Assembly (NCBI GenBank): GCA_010093705.1 | Contig: MU006094.1 | Span: 719,550 to 783,549 of the forward strand | Length of the DNA: 64,000 nucleotides | Reading direction: 5' to 3' | DNA from: Patellaria atrata CBS 101060 | Lineage: Eukaryota > Ascomycota > Dothideomycetes > Patellariales > Patellariaceae | In this document: positions 1-12,000 of the stretch, piece after piece | Layout: each line of letters begins with the position of its first letter | Numbering within the stretch: the first letter of the stretch is position 1 | Notes under the pieces: model-generated | Told to the model about the DNA's origin: nothing | The model's input: the letters and a program-made list of their open reading frames with translations, nothing else | Database searches by the model: none | Made by a program: the position numbers and the translations under genes

Positions 1-1537
1 CCCGTCTACTGGCCTGTCTCAATACTTACCACCGTTTGTGGTAATCTGTTGATAGTACTAAAATTCTTGTTTCTGAGATAGTCCTGTACTAAAATAAAAT
101 TTAGCATATTCCTTTCTCTTTCGTCATTAATTTCCGGCAAAATCCGGATCGGTTTTGTCTGAATTCCTACCAGCCATCTTGCGCGATGGCTTAATCTTAG
201 ATTATTACTTAAGTAAAGCTTTTTTCATGATCATCATTCAACTCCTTGAACTACGATGCGCGTGTTCTTTAACTACTATGTTCTACCATGTTTTCGTCTT
301 TTCGTATGATCCACAAGTCTACGTAGAAGGTACGTAAATTTCGATATCAGAATGAGTGAGACTATGATAGATGCTAACTGTAGCAATTCTGAAACTCTAT
401 AAGAGAAGGAAATGACCAGTATACCTCTTCAAATTCGTGTAGCCGGCTGTCGGGCATTGAAAATTTACCTTTCAGGGAAGCGAGTGCTCCCAAAATTGCA
501 GTAAGCTCTGTCCATTCATGTACTGTGCGCATAAGCTGACCTATAAGTTTGTTCAGAGCTCAGAGTGGCGTCTTTAGGAGTGTAGACTGACTGTTCAATC
601 TATCTCACGAGTAGCGAATCATAGTTGTCCCTATCTCCCAGTCTTTCTTAGGTTAAGAGTGGACGACTCCACCCAAAAGCTGGCGCCCACAGTCGACTGT
701 CCCGGGTCTGGAACATGTTACTTCTGCGCTTACCCGAAAATTTAACTCCTTTAGCCGTTTATAGACCAATGAGTTGTACGAAAATCGCCGAGGGGAAAGG
801 AGACTAATCAATGCGACGTTTACACTCGCTAAACCAACTAGAACCCACCCATATCTATAGTATAAACATCGTAGATAAGGTACCCCTATGCCATTACGAT
901 CAAACATCTCGGGTTTAGCATCACGACACCCAACAGTACAGCTGTGTAAATACTACCCACCTGATCTGGGTACTACGCTATAGCACGATTATTGTCGACT
1001 TTTCCTCATGGCCAAGCTTGGAATTTAGTTACATGTGTAATTCCCATCAGTGCGGTTGTGGGATTCTCGTTGTCGATGCACGACTCAACACTGTCGGTAT
1101 CACCTCGGTGCGATCCGTAAGGATCCAGGCCACTCCCAGAATCCCGATCAGATCCATCCACCTGAGATTAGATAGGATGAAAACTTTTTCCACCCGACGT
1201 CCGACCTCAGTCCAACCTCAATTCATCAATAAGACGCTATTTTCCGAGGAACCACTTCTTATTGTAGTCTATAACCAAGAGTTAAGAAGTCAAAGACCTA
1301 GGGAAAATTGAGGAGTTAGATCATTTCGCGAAATGCTATGATGTTTAAGAAGTGATAATGTAAAGATTCTAACATTTTCCAGCTACCTAAGAACATCACT
1401 GTACGCCAGACAAGCTTAATACATTATTCAGTGACAATCGTACGCTAAAGGCATTCCAATTACACCATCTCTAACATTAAGAGGGGAAAAACTCCGTGTC
1501 ATGTGACGCTCGAAAAACAAAAGGACGCGCCGATTTG
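1..1537. other. No supported gene
   Basis: No reading frame here resembles a known protein or shows splice-joined coding structure. The longest open stretch (about 1018-1311, plus) encodes an unrecognised 97-residue sequence with no domain or signal peptide. The region lies past the 3' end of the dioxygenase gene. Confidence 0.5.
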
Positions 1538-2655
1538 TCAGTACAAGATCTTTGTCATTTCACGGTGGAAGTCCAATGCCGTGATGTCTGGGAAATGCGC
1601 CGGGTTCTCCTCGGTGACGAAATGCTTGATAGGACCAACGGATGCTCCTCTGTGAGCCTTGAAGAAGAAGACTGAGGAGTAGCGCTCAGGAATGCTACCA
1701 TCTTGCTGGTTCTGCAATCCCGGAGGGGTGTTGACCTGGTGCAGACCGCCGGTAACGACCTTGTTGGTCCATCGAGTGAAAGTATCGCTGGTGTTGACTA
1801 CCATCACGTTCTCTCCCGGGTTCACTGGGACAGGGGCAAAGCTGAATGGTTTGCGCCTGTCCTCGCATTCGAGACCACCTAGGCCGTCTTGGAAGAGAAG
1901 GGTGATGATACCGAAGTCAGTGTGGGGCCAAGCGCGCTTAATGAGACCCTTCTTGAGAGTCTCCACAGCGACTTCTGGGTAGTAGAGCATGCGCAGCTCG
2001 CTAGCCGCAGGGATACACTTCTCGACGAGAGTTCCGGTTTCCATGTGGAAACCGACTTCGCATGCGCGCATGATATCAAGGCATACATTCTGCGCAGCCT
2101 CGAAGTACTCATACACGAACTCGCGGAATCCTGGGAGATCCTCATCAGGGAAAAGGTTGGGGAATTGAGTCTCTTCCTTAGGACCGCAATCGAAGTGTTC
2201 CTAGACATCTTTAGCATTCGTTCTGCAATACCATCTGAGAGAGACAGTGATGTACCTTCTCATCGAGAAGTGTGGTCTTGGACTTATCTACACCAACATA
2301 GTTCTCCTTGCGGAGCTTAGAAGTTGTTTCGAGCCCCTTCTTGCTCCAGCCACGCTGCGGGTCAGGCCCTGGTGCGTGGTAGATCTTCAACTTCTGCTCC
2401 TCAGTCATTGCGAAGAACTTCTTCTCCTGTTGTTTATCAGTTAGAAGAGTGGAAGCTAATGATTGCAAGATGAGTGGACTTTACCCATTTCCAGATGTTC
2501 TGGACCATCTCATCAGTGATGCCGTGGTTCCTTAGCCTGACGAAGCCATGCTTGATGAATGATTCAACAAGAGCTTCACCAAGTTGTAGGCGCTCCTCAG
2601 GAGTACCGTTGTGGAAGAGATCGAAGTCAAGAAGGGGCAAGTCGAAGTCGGCCAT
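1538..2655 (-). CDS. Fe(II)/2-oxoglutarate-dependent dioxygenase (isopenicillin N synthase-like family)
   Basis: Three exons on the minus strand: 2655-2485, 2426-2256 and 2200-1538. Introns of 58 and 55 nt have GTAAAG..CAG and GTACAT..TAG ends. The spliced protein is 334 residues, normal for the family. The N-terminal DIOX_N part begins MADFDLPLLDFDLF and contains HGFVRLRNHGIT. The C-terminal jelly-roll carries the iron triad HxD at about H207/D209 (HTDFG) and H268 (GGLHQV), plus the 2-oxoglutarate-binding RxS at R287/S289 (ERYSS), so it looks catalytically complete. Such enzymes hydroxylate or desaturate free amino acids or small metabolites, probably in the cytosol. It points the same way as the P5C-reductase-like gene 556 bp upstream and lies 6.4 kb from the NRPS. 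I infer it is a tailoring or precursor enzyme, possibly acting on leucine or isoleucine as the echinocandin and UCS1025A oxygenases do. The substrate cannot be read from sequence. Confidence 0.88.
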
Positions 2656-3211
2656 TTTTGCTATTGATGTTTAACCACGGAAAGATGGATGAAGAGAGCT
2701 GTTCAGATTCTTTGCTGAAGAAGAGGAGTGTTTGAATGCTTGAGTTGCTTGAGTTGCTTGAGCAATGTAGAATAAGTGATGCCTTCTCAATGCCTCTTTA
2801 TACCCACAAGAATACTCACAAGATTTACAGATCTACATCTTTCCGCCGTTTTTCACACATATCTGCGTATACCCAGAGTCAAGATCATGAATCATCTCAT
2901 TGTAGTACGTGATACAATTTCCCGATTTAGGCCTATGCAGCTTATAGCTGAGAAGGTAAGGCGGAAACCATATTCTTCGGTGGGTCTTACCGTTTGTGGG
3001 ACTGATGATGAGGCATTTCTCCTCATGCTGATGTTTCAGAACCGGATCACCGCGTGCACGGTCTATGGAGAGAATGAATCGAACGATCAGTGACGAAAAG
3101 CGCTGGAGCTAGTCATGGTCTTTTGCTGGTCATCAATATCTCAGTTGTGGGATCTTCGGAGCAGAGTTACGTGATGTATCATTACTTGAATCTAGAATAC
3201 GAAATCTAACA
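2656..3211. other. Dioxygenase promoter and P5CR-like gene 3' flank
   Basis: Short intergenic stretch with no gene. It contains a perfect 9-bp tandem repeat (unit TGCTTGAGT, about three copies) at 2737-2762, roughly 80 bp upstream of the dioxygenase start codon. Nothing else stands out. Confidence 0.5.
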
Positions 3212-4132
3212 CTAATTTGCTTTAGGCTCCCTACCAAGCTCAAAGACCCGGTGTATCGCCTGCTGGATGGCATCTGTATAGACACTTTCTACGGAACCTG
3301 CCCTCAGAACTCTAACACCGCGCTCGGTGCACCCGTTAGGTGTCATTACTCTTTCCTGTACTGTAGGAGGATCATCCCCTCTCAAGATCATCTCTGCAGT
3401 ACCTTTCATAGACTGTGCTGCCATACGTAGAGCAACTTGTCGATCCAAACCAGCCTTCATAGCACCCTGGACGATTCCTTCCAAGGCCTCTGCAAAGAAT
3501 GCAGGTGTCGATGCTGCGGTAACACTCGCCGCATTCATCTCATGTTCCCTGACCTTAGTTACTGTTCCAATGCTCTCGAATACCCACATCGCTAAAGCTT
3601 CCATGTCGGCGGGAAGGGGTGATCCCGCCGTACTAATGATGGTAGCCGATTCCCTTACACCGCTTGCGGTGTTTGGCATGGCGTGCACGATGTGGGGCCC
3701 CTCCCCCTGCACCATAGATTCAGCGTCACCGTTGATGAGACCCTGGATCTTGGAAACGGATAATCCGACGCAAATGCTAAGCAAAAGCTTACTTTGTAAA
3801 TTCGCGCGCAAACCAGGGTTTGACAGGATTTTTGCAGCCTGACTGGGCTGGCATGCTAAGAGAATGATGTCGGCGGCTTTTACAGCCTTGTCATTGCTGT
3901 TCTGCCAGACTTCGATGGAAGGAGTACCGTGATCGACGTATTCCTTGTACTTGTTTTCGAGTGGCGCGATGGACTCGGGACGGTTCACGCACGCAATGAA
4001 GCGGGACGGGAGAGCCGTTAGAGGAAGTTTGTTTTTGGTCCGTGTACCTTCTTTCAAGGTGGTCAGGATCCCATCGAGGATTGCGGTACCCATGTTACCG
4101 CACCCCAAGATTGTCATTGTTGTACCGCCCAT
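3212..4132 (-). CDS. Pyrroline-5-carboxylate reductase-like enzyme (possible imine reductase)
   Basis: Single-exon gene of 306 residues. I start at the first ATG (4132); the frame stays open upstream only with non-ATG codons. The N-terminal Rossmann fold has the dinucleotide motif ILGCGNMG, then a middle part with HAMPNTASGVRESAT. The C-terminal all-helical dimerisation domain contains AAQSMKGTAEMIL and MTPNGCTERGV, matching P5C reductase. The family reduces a cyclic imine (pyrroline-5-carboxylate) to proline with NAD(P)H. The substrate-loop motif, usually TALSGSGPA, reads TAASTPA here, two residues shorter. That suggests a paralogue with altered substrate rather than the housekeeping proline enzyme. 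It sits between the dioxygenase and the MFS exporter on the same strand, which fits reduction of a dioxygenase-generated methylpyrroline. The family is certain; the role is inferred. Confidence 0.88.
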   Translation of the reverse strand: MGGTTMTILGCGNMGTAILDGILTTLKEGTRTKNKLPLTALPSRFIACVNRPESIAPLENKYKEYVDHGTPSIEVWQNSNDKAVKAADIILLACQPSQAAKILSNPGLRANLQSKLLLSICVGLSVSKIQGLINGDAESMVQGEGPHIVHAMPNTASGVRESATIISTAGSPLPADMEALAMWVFESIGTVTKVREHEMNAASVTAASTPAFFAEALEGIVQGAMKAGLDRQVALRMAAQSMKGTAEMILRGDDPPTVQERVMTPNGCTERGVRVLRAGSVESVYTDAIQQAIHRVFELGREPKAN

Positions 4133-5890
4133 CTTGTTGGGTGCAGATCTCACGGTGGTAGTACTTCAAATCTGTGTGTAACGAACTTTGATGTAATCAC
4201 ACCGAATGTGACGTGCGGATCTTCGAACCGAGGCTGAGATTGGACTGGCAAATCCGAAAATGATGACACTAGATTGTGGGGGGTGTAGATATGGAGGGGG
4301 TTTACGAAATTACCAACATTAGGCGCGTACTTATAAGCATTTTGGCCGTTCTACGTGGCTGACATGATAGAGCAAGGAAGAAATGCTTGTATCGACGTAC
4401 TCGGTAGGGAAAAGCAACCTCAATCTGACAACCATTTCACGCCGATACTGCGCCGATCCAGAGGTTCCGGGCACTTGGCAGTTGGAGCGACTGTGGTGGT
4501 ATAACAAAATGACTACACATATAAGCGGTGTTTGAGTGAGGTTACTTCAGATAAACGGTAAACCGCCGCTTTCGGACCTAGCGATTATCGGATGTTATTG
4601 TTAGTAGAGCTAAAGTAGCTTAGAGAGAAGCTATGACGCCGGGGATGCAGTAGTTAAAATATCGCAAACACATTAAAGGGAGTTATTTAATATTATTTCC
4701 TCTTGACCTTTCTTCAATTGGCTAACGTGCCGTAAGCATTACTTTGCAGCTATTAGTTAAGGTACCTAAGATACGATTTAGCTTCGGTGAATATAACAGT
4801 GGCGTATTCGGAGCGCGAGTCAGTCAAGGTGGGACGAACTTCGATTTCTTTTTTCACCTGTCTTCGCCTGCGTTAGCTCGATTTGGAGATTTAGTTACCA
4901 AAACTTTATATTGATGTCCTATCTCTGTGCTTTTAGTGCTGTTGATCTCGGACATCATCGTCCAAGTCTTTTTTAGAATAATCACAGGCAAAATACCGTA
5001 TCAATCAAGTGCGATATTGGTCCATAATAATAGACAAGTCCGATGTAGCTTCAGCGTTTCGTCATAGTCAGCTTGTGTAGCATCACTTTGGAACAAGCGC
5101 AATCGCGTAATATTCTCACCTGAGAAATTATTATTGAGGGGAAAAGGGATAATAATGCTACTGCAGCCGAACGAACAAATGGCCCCGTCTCCACATCGAG
5201 CGGTGTACTGTACAAGTAAGCGCTTCGTTACGTATATAATACCATGCAGGGGACCTGAGATCTATGGTGGATACGACATCGGCGCGAACCCCTTGCTTTC
5301 CTGAGACCTGGCCTGAGACTGTCTTTGATGAACCCTTTCAGCTCCTAGGTCGGATTTGATGTGCACGGCGGTACCACATCGTCAGCGCGATGCGAGAAAC
5401 CCGATACCGAAATGCAAGTGCCGGGATCCCGGCGCGCTCGGGGCTTGTCGATCAACGCATATAGCTTCCCAGTCGTTCCAACAATAGTCGATTTTTGGGC
5501 GTGTCTAACCCGTCGTGTGCCTGAGCCTGGTATTAAGCACCAGAATAATTACCGAGGCTCGATTATTATTTTTTGGATAGCTACGTGTAAAGATTTTTTG
5601 TTTACTTGCTAACACGTAGTTGTTATTCTTGTGTAGAACTATATGAAAATATTACCAAAATGCTACTAAACATAAGGATATAAAACTGAAAATAACAAAT
5701 TGCGAATTCACTGAACCCCAGGTCTCCATGAAACAATCAAATTCGACTACCACAATGTTCAACCCAAAGAAATTCGTACCCATCAACAGAAGTTTCCTGT
5801 CGCGCCATAATACTAACCTAGTCAAGCAATGACTTTTGATACCTTACCTTACCTTGCTCGTGAGAGCGTTTGAGCGAAGAAGCACAGCAT
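4133..5890. other. Gene-free gap inside the putative cluster
   Basis: About 1.76 kb without a supported gene. The base mix is AT-leaning with short AT-rich runs near 4660-4700 and 5560-5700. A GTACTGTAC motif lies at 5205-5213. An 83-residue open stretch at 5361-5612 is unrecognised. The gap may hold the P5CR-like promoter and the MFS 3' region; I see no pseudogene remnant in it. Confidence 0.45.
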
Positions 5891-7752
5891 CTAGCTCTTG
5901 TTCTTTCTTTTCCTCAATTGGTGAAGCTTCTTCCAGTCCATCCCAAGGATGCCCCAGACTGAGTTCGCTCCCAGAATCGTACAGGTATACCAAACCCAGA
6001 CCAGCGCATAGTTTATCGCGTTGATAACCGTAGCTTGGTCTTCCTTGGACACAAGATTTCTAAGATTGGTAGCACCGGTGCTAATGATATCGTGTGGATC
6101 GAGGCCAGTGACTGTATTCCCCAATCTCTGAGAAAGGCGCTGTATGAACACGTTCTGGGCCACAGACACCATGATCGCGGGGCCTGATGCCTGGAAGAAG
6201 GTGACGACAGCAATACCAAGGGGAATATCCTCTACCCGAAGCGTATGTTGGATAATAACAGCAGCTTGTTGCATACCTAAACCAATACCAATACCGACCA
6301 TGAGCTGGTATCCAATCCATTCAGCAGGTCCAGAATTGGGCGTGAGGGTGGATAGTAGACCACATGCGATGGAAGTTATGATCGTAGAGAGGATGACAGC
6401 GGGAGCAAAGAGTCCAGTTTTCCTCACAAAGAGTCCTGCTATGACGGAAAATGTGAGTGCTCCCACAAGCTGGGGAATAGTACGTAGACCAGACTCCAAT
6501 GCCGATGTACCCTGGGCTGCCTGGAAGAAAATCGGAAGCTAGATGCGAAGGTTAGAAAATGGTTTACTTGCACACAACAAGAACTCAGGGGACGCGTTTG
6601 ACTTACGAAGTAGGCAATAGCATAGTAGGGTGCATCAATGCACAAGACAAAGAAAGAGGCAGAAATAACAGTCCTGTTCTTTGCGATGCGCGGGGGCATA
6701 GTGGCAGCATCTCCCAGATATATCTCATTTGCGGCGAAAGAGAGAATAAAGACACCAAACAAGGTAAACAATGCAATGACTCGTGGGCTATCCCAGGGAT
6801 CGGATGTACCTCCAAATTGAAGGCCGAAAATTAAGCATACGCATGCGGCAACGAACAGAACTAGTCCGAGTGGGTCCAGTCTTTGGATCTGCTTTAACAC
6901 AGTCGCTTTCTCGCGATACACCGTCGGAGGGTGGTAAAGGAAGAAAAAAACAGCGGCTACAATGGCTCCAAATGGTAAATTGATGAAGAAGCACCTGAAT
7001 TTGATGTTAGCCCGAAGTCGGCTTTAGAATGAGGCTCAAAAATACCATCTCCATGTCAGCTTATCGGTAAACACACCGCCTAAGAGCGGGCCTCCAATGC
7101 CTGCCACAATACGGATCGAGCTCACTCCCGCTGTGTAGAGTGGTCTGTCCGTCAGAGGAACAGCTTTGGAGATAATAATCAGGACACCGCTGATTATACC
7201 ACAACCTCCACCACCCGCAACAGCACGCCCTACGATCAAAACGCTCGAACTTGGAGCGACACCGCAGAGAAGTGATCCTAATTCGAAAAGGGCGATTGAG
7301 ATAATGAATACCCATTTCGTGGAATAGTCTTTGTATAGCTTTCCGAAATGAAGTTGGAAGCAACACATGGAAAGCAGATATGCGGATCCATACCAGCCGA
7401 CATCGTTAATTGAGTGGAATTCATCGGTAATCCTTGGAATCGCGGTAACTATGATAGTCTCGTCGATGGAGATGAGGAAAATTGCAAGCGCCATAGCAAC
7501 GCACATGACAATAAGCTGCCTACGGTCAAGGTGGATAGTGACTTCTGCAGGGGAAGGCGGGCCATGGTTGCTCTTCGACTCCGACTTCTCCAGGTCGGTA
7601 TGCTCTGAGCTGTCCACAGGAGCAATTTCTGTAGTTTCACTTCGACTACTCTCAATCTTCTCCTGGATAGATTTCTCCTCCATGGAACTCTCTGATTTCT
7701 CTGACTTCTCGCTCGGATCTGGCGAATGGTCTGGCGCTCGATTTTGGGTCAT
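5891..7752 (-). CDS. MFS multidrug/toxin exporter, DHA2-like (14-TM type)
   Basis: Three exons: 7752-7046, 6994-6607 and 6538-5891. Introns of 51 and 68 nt end in CTAACATCAAATTCAG and CTAACCTTCGCATCTAG. The spliced protein has 580 residues. A long charged, Ser/Glu-rich cytoplasmic N-terminus (about residues 1-70) is followed by the first membrane helix and the antiporter-type stretch IDETIIVTAIP. The next segments are WYGSAYLLSMCCFQ, GRAVAGGGGCGI and GPLLGGVFTDKLTWRW, the usual order for fungal proton-coupled efflux pumps such as those in mycotoxin and NRPS clusters. The C-terminus ends in a Lys/Arg-rich tail. It is transcribed away from the NRPS across a shared 1.3-kb intergenic region, so it is the obvious candidate exporter or self-protection pump of the cluster. 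The family is clear; the cargo is inferred. Confidence 0.9.
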
Positions 7753-9059
7753 GATGACAACGAAACTGTGGGGAGAGTCGTCTAAGGCCCGTGCCGTAAG
7801 GAATTGAAGCTTGAGGGGAAGTAAGGGGGAAGGATGGTAAAGCGACGCTTAGGAGAGTGAGAATGGAACAAAAGAGCTCAGACTTAGCTTCCGTCGGATT
7901 ACACGCGAAAGCTTACGCTGAGGGACAAGAAGGAGTTTGGAGAGTTAAGCTTCAAGATGAGAAAGAAATTCGGGTGTGCTTCCCAGTTGTGCCATTAAAA
8001 CCATAATATTCATTATTGCTACCCTGTATTGTGACACTAAATCAACTGGGGAACAAAACGTTACGATAAGCTTCTGCCGCGTTGTCGCCCTCGTCGCGGT
8101 GTACGATGGGGTGGTAGCTTATCACGATTCACATAGTTCACCATGGGCCAATACCGCTTCAGATTACCGTCTGAGGTAATCCGTGCATATGACACAATCA
8201 TCGTGAGTTTGCGCTAATAAATTCACTGTGATGGCCAGCTCGTCAAGGATGAGCCGGTAAACGTGGTGGGGTTAGCAGGATATGCGCTCCTGAAGGGGCA
8301 GGCGAAGTTGGGTTAGGGTTGCACATCATCGCGAAAACCTCAGCCGTATCTTTCCCAAAAGGCCCCCCACGGGGCAAGCAGATGCGGGCGGCACGGTTGG
8401 CTTAAACGCCTCGGTGACGGCGTTGCTTAAAACGTCCAAAGGCGGTCTTGGTGATCTTGGGTATCCTTCCTTAGGCCCCTCTGGCTTCCCAGTATGAGGT
8501 CATAGCCCCTGCCAATACCAGCCAACCCTTTAAACCTGTTGGGCTGACTCAGATTCCAGTTTACCCTCCGATCTTATCATCCTAACCTCAACATCCAATG
8601 ATGATCCCATCGATGGTCGATGTCATGATTGTCATCCTAAGCTCTGGCACCTCGTACACATATCGAATAACTCTAAAACCGCCCTAAGTCCCTTGCTGCA
8701 TTGCGTCTTACATTGCATTTGACGCGACTGGCCCTGCAGCTGCAACACATCCCAATATCAGATACTTCAACGCTTAACGTCATGATCAACTGTGTTTCAC
8801 AGCCGAGTTCGGTGGTGAGCAGCCGAGCAAGCCACGCGCGGGAACCGTTGGTGGGACCCGTTCATGGCAGCCTCGTAAGTTCCAGAGTCACCGCTTCTAA
8901 AAGTTGCTGACAAGTCTATCCGTGAGAGTTTACATTATGAGCGGTACCTCACGCTGAATGTGGATTAAAAGAGCTTTCCTCACGTTCTTCTCTACCTCTC
9001 TATCATCCCCTTGGCAGAAGTGAATGTCTTCGTGAGCGAAGACAAAGTGGCTGGACCAG
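7753..9059. promoter_or_regulatory. Shared divergent promoter region of MFS exporter and NRPS
   Basis: 1.3 kb between the two divergent start codons with no supported gene. It contains two near-identical elements, GTTGGCTTAAACG at 8396-8408 and GTTGCTTAAAACG at 8422-8434, 26 bp apart in a local GC-rich patch. A GTTAGGG-containing stretch lies near 8302-8312. A minimal upstream ORF (ATG TCT TCG TGA, 9024-9035) precedes the NRPS start in the same frame and could dampen translation. No transcription-factor site is assigned. Confidence 0.4.
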
Positions 9060-12000
9060 ATGACTCCAGCGGATGTGGTGGGCATAACGACCCCTGATTC
9101 AGGGGAGTTATGGAAGTTCTGTGAGGAGAACAATGTGCCTCCAGCGTCGCTCTTCAAGTTGGCCTGGGCCATCGTTCTGCACACTTACTTCGATACCCGC
9201 TCCTTTCTCGTCAAAGAAGAGCTCAGAGACTCTACGAACAAGAGTGGTCTAAAAGACATCGGTGTGATTAACTTCGCCCCTGACTTGTCCAAGACCACTC
9301 CCACTCTTTCTACCCTCCAGAATGTTGGAACGAAGAATGATAGCCCGGAGGTAGGACTGCATCAGGCCAGCCCCAACGGCTACGACAATTCTCTGGTGAA
9401 GTTGCGGAGTGAGCTTCAAATCATACATCGAGAATCTGATGAAATCGGACGGAATAGCTATTCTGCGAATGATTTCAAACAAGTATGATGACCCCTATTT
9501 GTATCTTCTATTCTTTATACTGATTTCTCTATAGTCTCAAATCACAGTAATCATAGAACTAAGTAGATCGAAATCTACCGGTTTCATATATTACGACCCG
9601 AAATTAAACGAAATTAACGACCTCAACAACTCTGCAAGAGTATTTGCTGAAGTTGTAAAAAGCATCTTAACGAACGCGGCCCCTCACATTGACGACATCA
9701 ACCTCGTCAGTGAATATGACAAGGCGAAAGTTTTGGAGTCGAATTCCAAGACTCTCTCTTCCGTCATCGACTGCATGCATTTATTGGTCTGCAAAACGGT
9801 GGCCGAGAGACCGGATGATACAGCACTGATCTCTTGGGACGGTCAACTCACCTATCGAGAGCTGGATCGATACTCTTCAATTTTAGCGCGTCATCTAATC
9901 GAAGAATTCGGGATTGGTCCCGAGAAAGTTGTACCACTATGTTTCGAAAAGTCCATTTGGGCTGTAATAGCTATGTTAGGAGTGTTGAAGGCGGGTGCTG
10001 CATACTGTTGTATAGATCCAGCCCTACCAGCAGCAAGACGGAATTACATGATTGAATTGGTTGACGGGAGCTTGGTATTGACGAGCCCGATCTATTCCGA
10101 ACTCATGGTGGATTTCCCAACATTCGCAGTCGACGCAGATTTGTTTTCAGGCCTCAATTACCCGGAAACTCTGCCTTCGTCTGGCGTTAAGCCGACTAAC
10201 ACTTGCGTTATAGCTTTCAGTTCGGGGACAACGGGAAAACCAAAGGCAATTACGCATACCCACATCTCAGTGTGCAGTGGAATTGATGCGAATGCCCCGG
10301 TTCAAGGTCTCAACCAAGTTCGGAAACGGGTTTTCCAATGGGCCGCTTATACCTTCGATGTCAGTATTACTGAAACGTTTTCCCCTCTCATTCATGGCGG
10401 GACCGTTTGTATTCCTTCCGAGGAAGAAAGGCTGAACAACGTTGACGAATGCATGATTCGTATGGATGTGGATTGGGCATATTTCACCCCTACATTCGCA
10501 AGATTCTTCCGACAATACACGATTCCTACGCTCAAGACCCTTATCCTTGGTGGCGAGGCGGTGACCATTGATGATGTTAGAGGCTGGGTTAACAAAGTAC
10601 GTGTTTTGAACGCTTATGGGCCAGCTGAAGCCATCACTTGGTTTTTGGAACCTCAGGCGGGTATCTCTAATACTATCTCCATTGGGCGTCCCATCAATAT
10701 GTACGGCTGGATTGTGAACCCGGATAACTCGGCTCAATTGATGCCAATCGGCGCTATAGGAGAATTACTTCTTGAAGGGCCCAGTCTCTTTGAATACTAC
10801 ATCAAGAATCCGGAAAAGACTGAGCAGCAATTGATTGAACCACCTCCTTGGCGCATTGCCGGCAACCTAACTTATGTTGGGAAGATGTATAAGACTGGCG
10901 ATCTGGTCCGCTATCTTCCTGATGGCACAATGACATACGTCGGGAGAAAGGACACTATGGTCAAGCTTTATGGCCAGCGCATGGAGCTGGAAGAAGTCGA
11001 AGTCACAATGCGCCGACATATTCCAGAGGGCATCAATTGTTCGGCGGATGTGATAACACCAGCGGGCGATAAAGAGGAGCCGGCGCTGGTCGCCTTTCTG
11101 TCTACACCTCCCCATACACCAGATTTCAATTTCCACGATCTCAGGATTCATCTGCAAACCAAGATTGCTGAATCGCTACCGGGATTCATGGTTCCAAGAA
11201 TATACATACCTATGGAGACACTCCCTTACAATTCTTCTCGAAAACTGGATCGTACGAAGTTAAGACAGTATGCCTCTAGTTTGACCCGCGGCGAGCTGGT
11301 CGACCTCATCAAGCAACCCGAGACAGAGAAAAAGGAAGAGAATGAATCAGAGACTCTGACCCCAGTAGAGAGTGAACTGCAGCAATTGTGGGCTACCGCG
11401 CTTTCATTGGAACCAAGTCAAGTTCGTCTAGACAATAATTTCTTTTCTCTGGGAGGAAACTCTGTCCACGCGCTGAAGGTAACGTCACGGGCCAGAGACA
11501 AGGGAATCATAATCACTCATGCGGATTTGTTCCGAGCTCCCTCGCTACGAGCTCTTGCTAAGGCTGCGAAGACCGGTTCGAGCAGTGCGGAAACATCAAC
11601 ACCACCGTTCAGTCTCATTGATGATAGCGTACGGTCTGCTGTAATTGCGGACGCTGTAGCTCAATGCGAGGTGCCTGAAGAAGCGATAGAAGACATCTAT
11701 CCCCAAGCTCCACAGCAGCAAGGTCTATGGGCACTCTCTTTAGCACATGATGGGGCTTATCTAGGACAATTCATTCTGGAAGTGAGCCCCGAAGCTGACC
11801 TCGAGAGGCTCTTGAGCGCTTGGGAGGCCGTATTAAAGCATTTGCCCACACTTCGTACTCGATTTATTGAGACTGAGTCCGGATCCTATCAGGTTGTGGT
11901 GAAAGAGGAGATACAGTGGCAAAGTTCAGATCGAACCGAAGAATATTTAGCAGCGGATGTTCAGAATAACGAGGTCGAGTTTGGAAAACCGCTTGTACGG

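Noticed and set aside
1018-1311. 97-codon plus-strand frame
   Set aside because: No ATG-supported start, no recognised content and no splice context.
4133-4153. Longer N-terminus for the P5C-reductase-like gene
   Set aside because: The extension has no ATG, and the Rossmann motif sits at the expected distance from the ATG at 4132.
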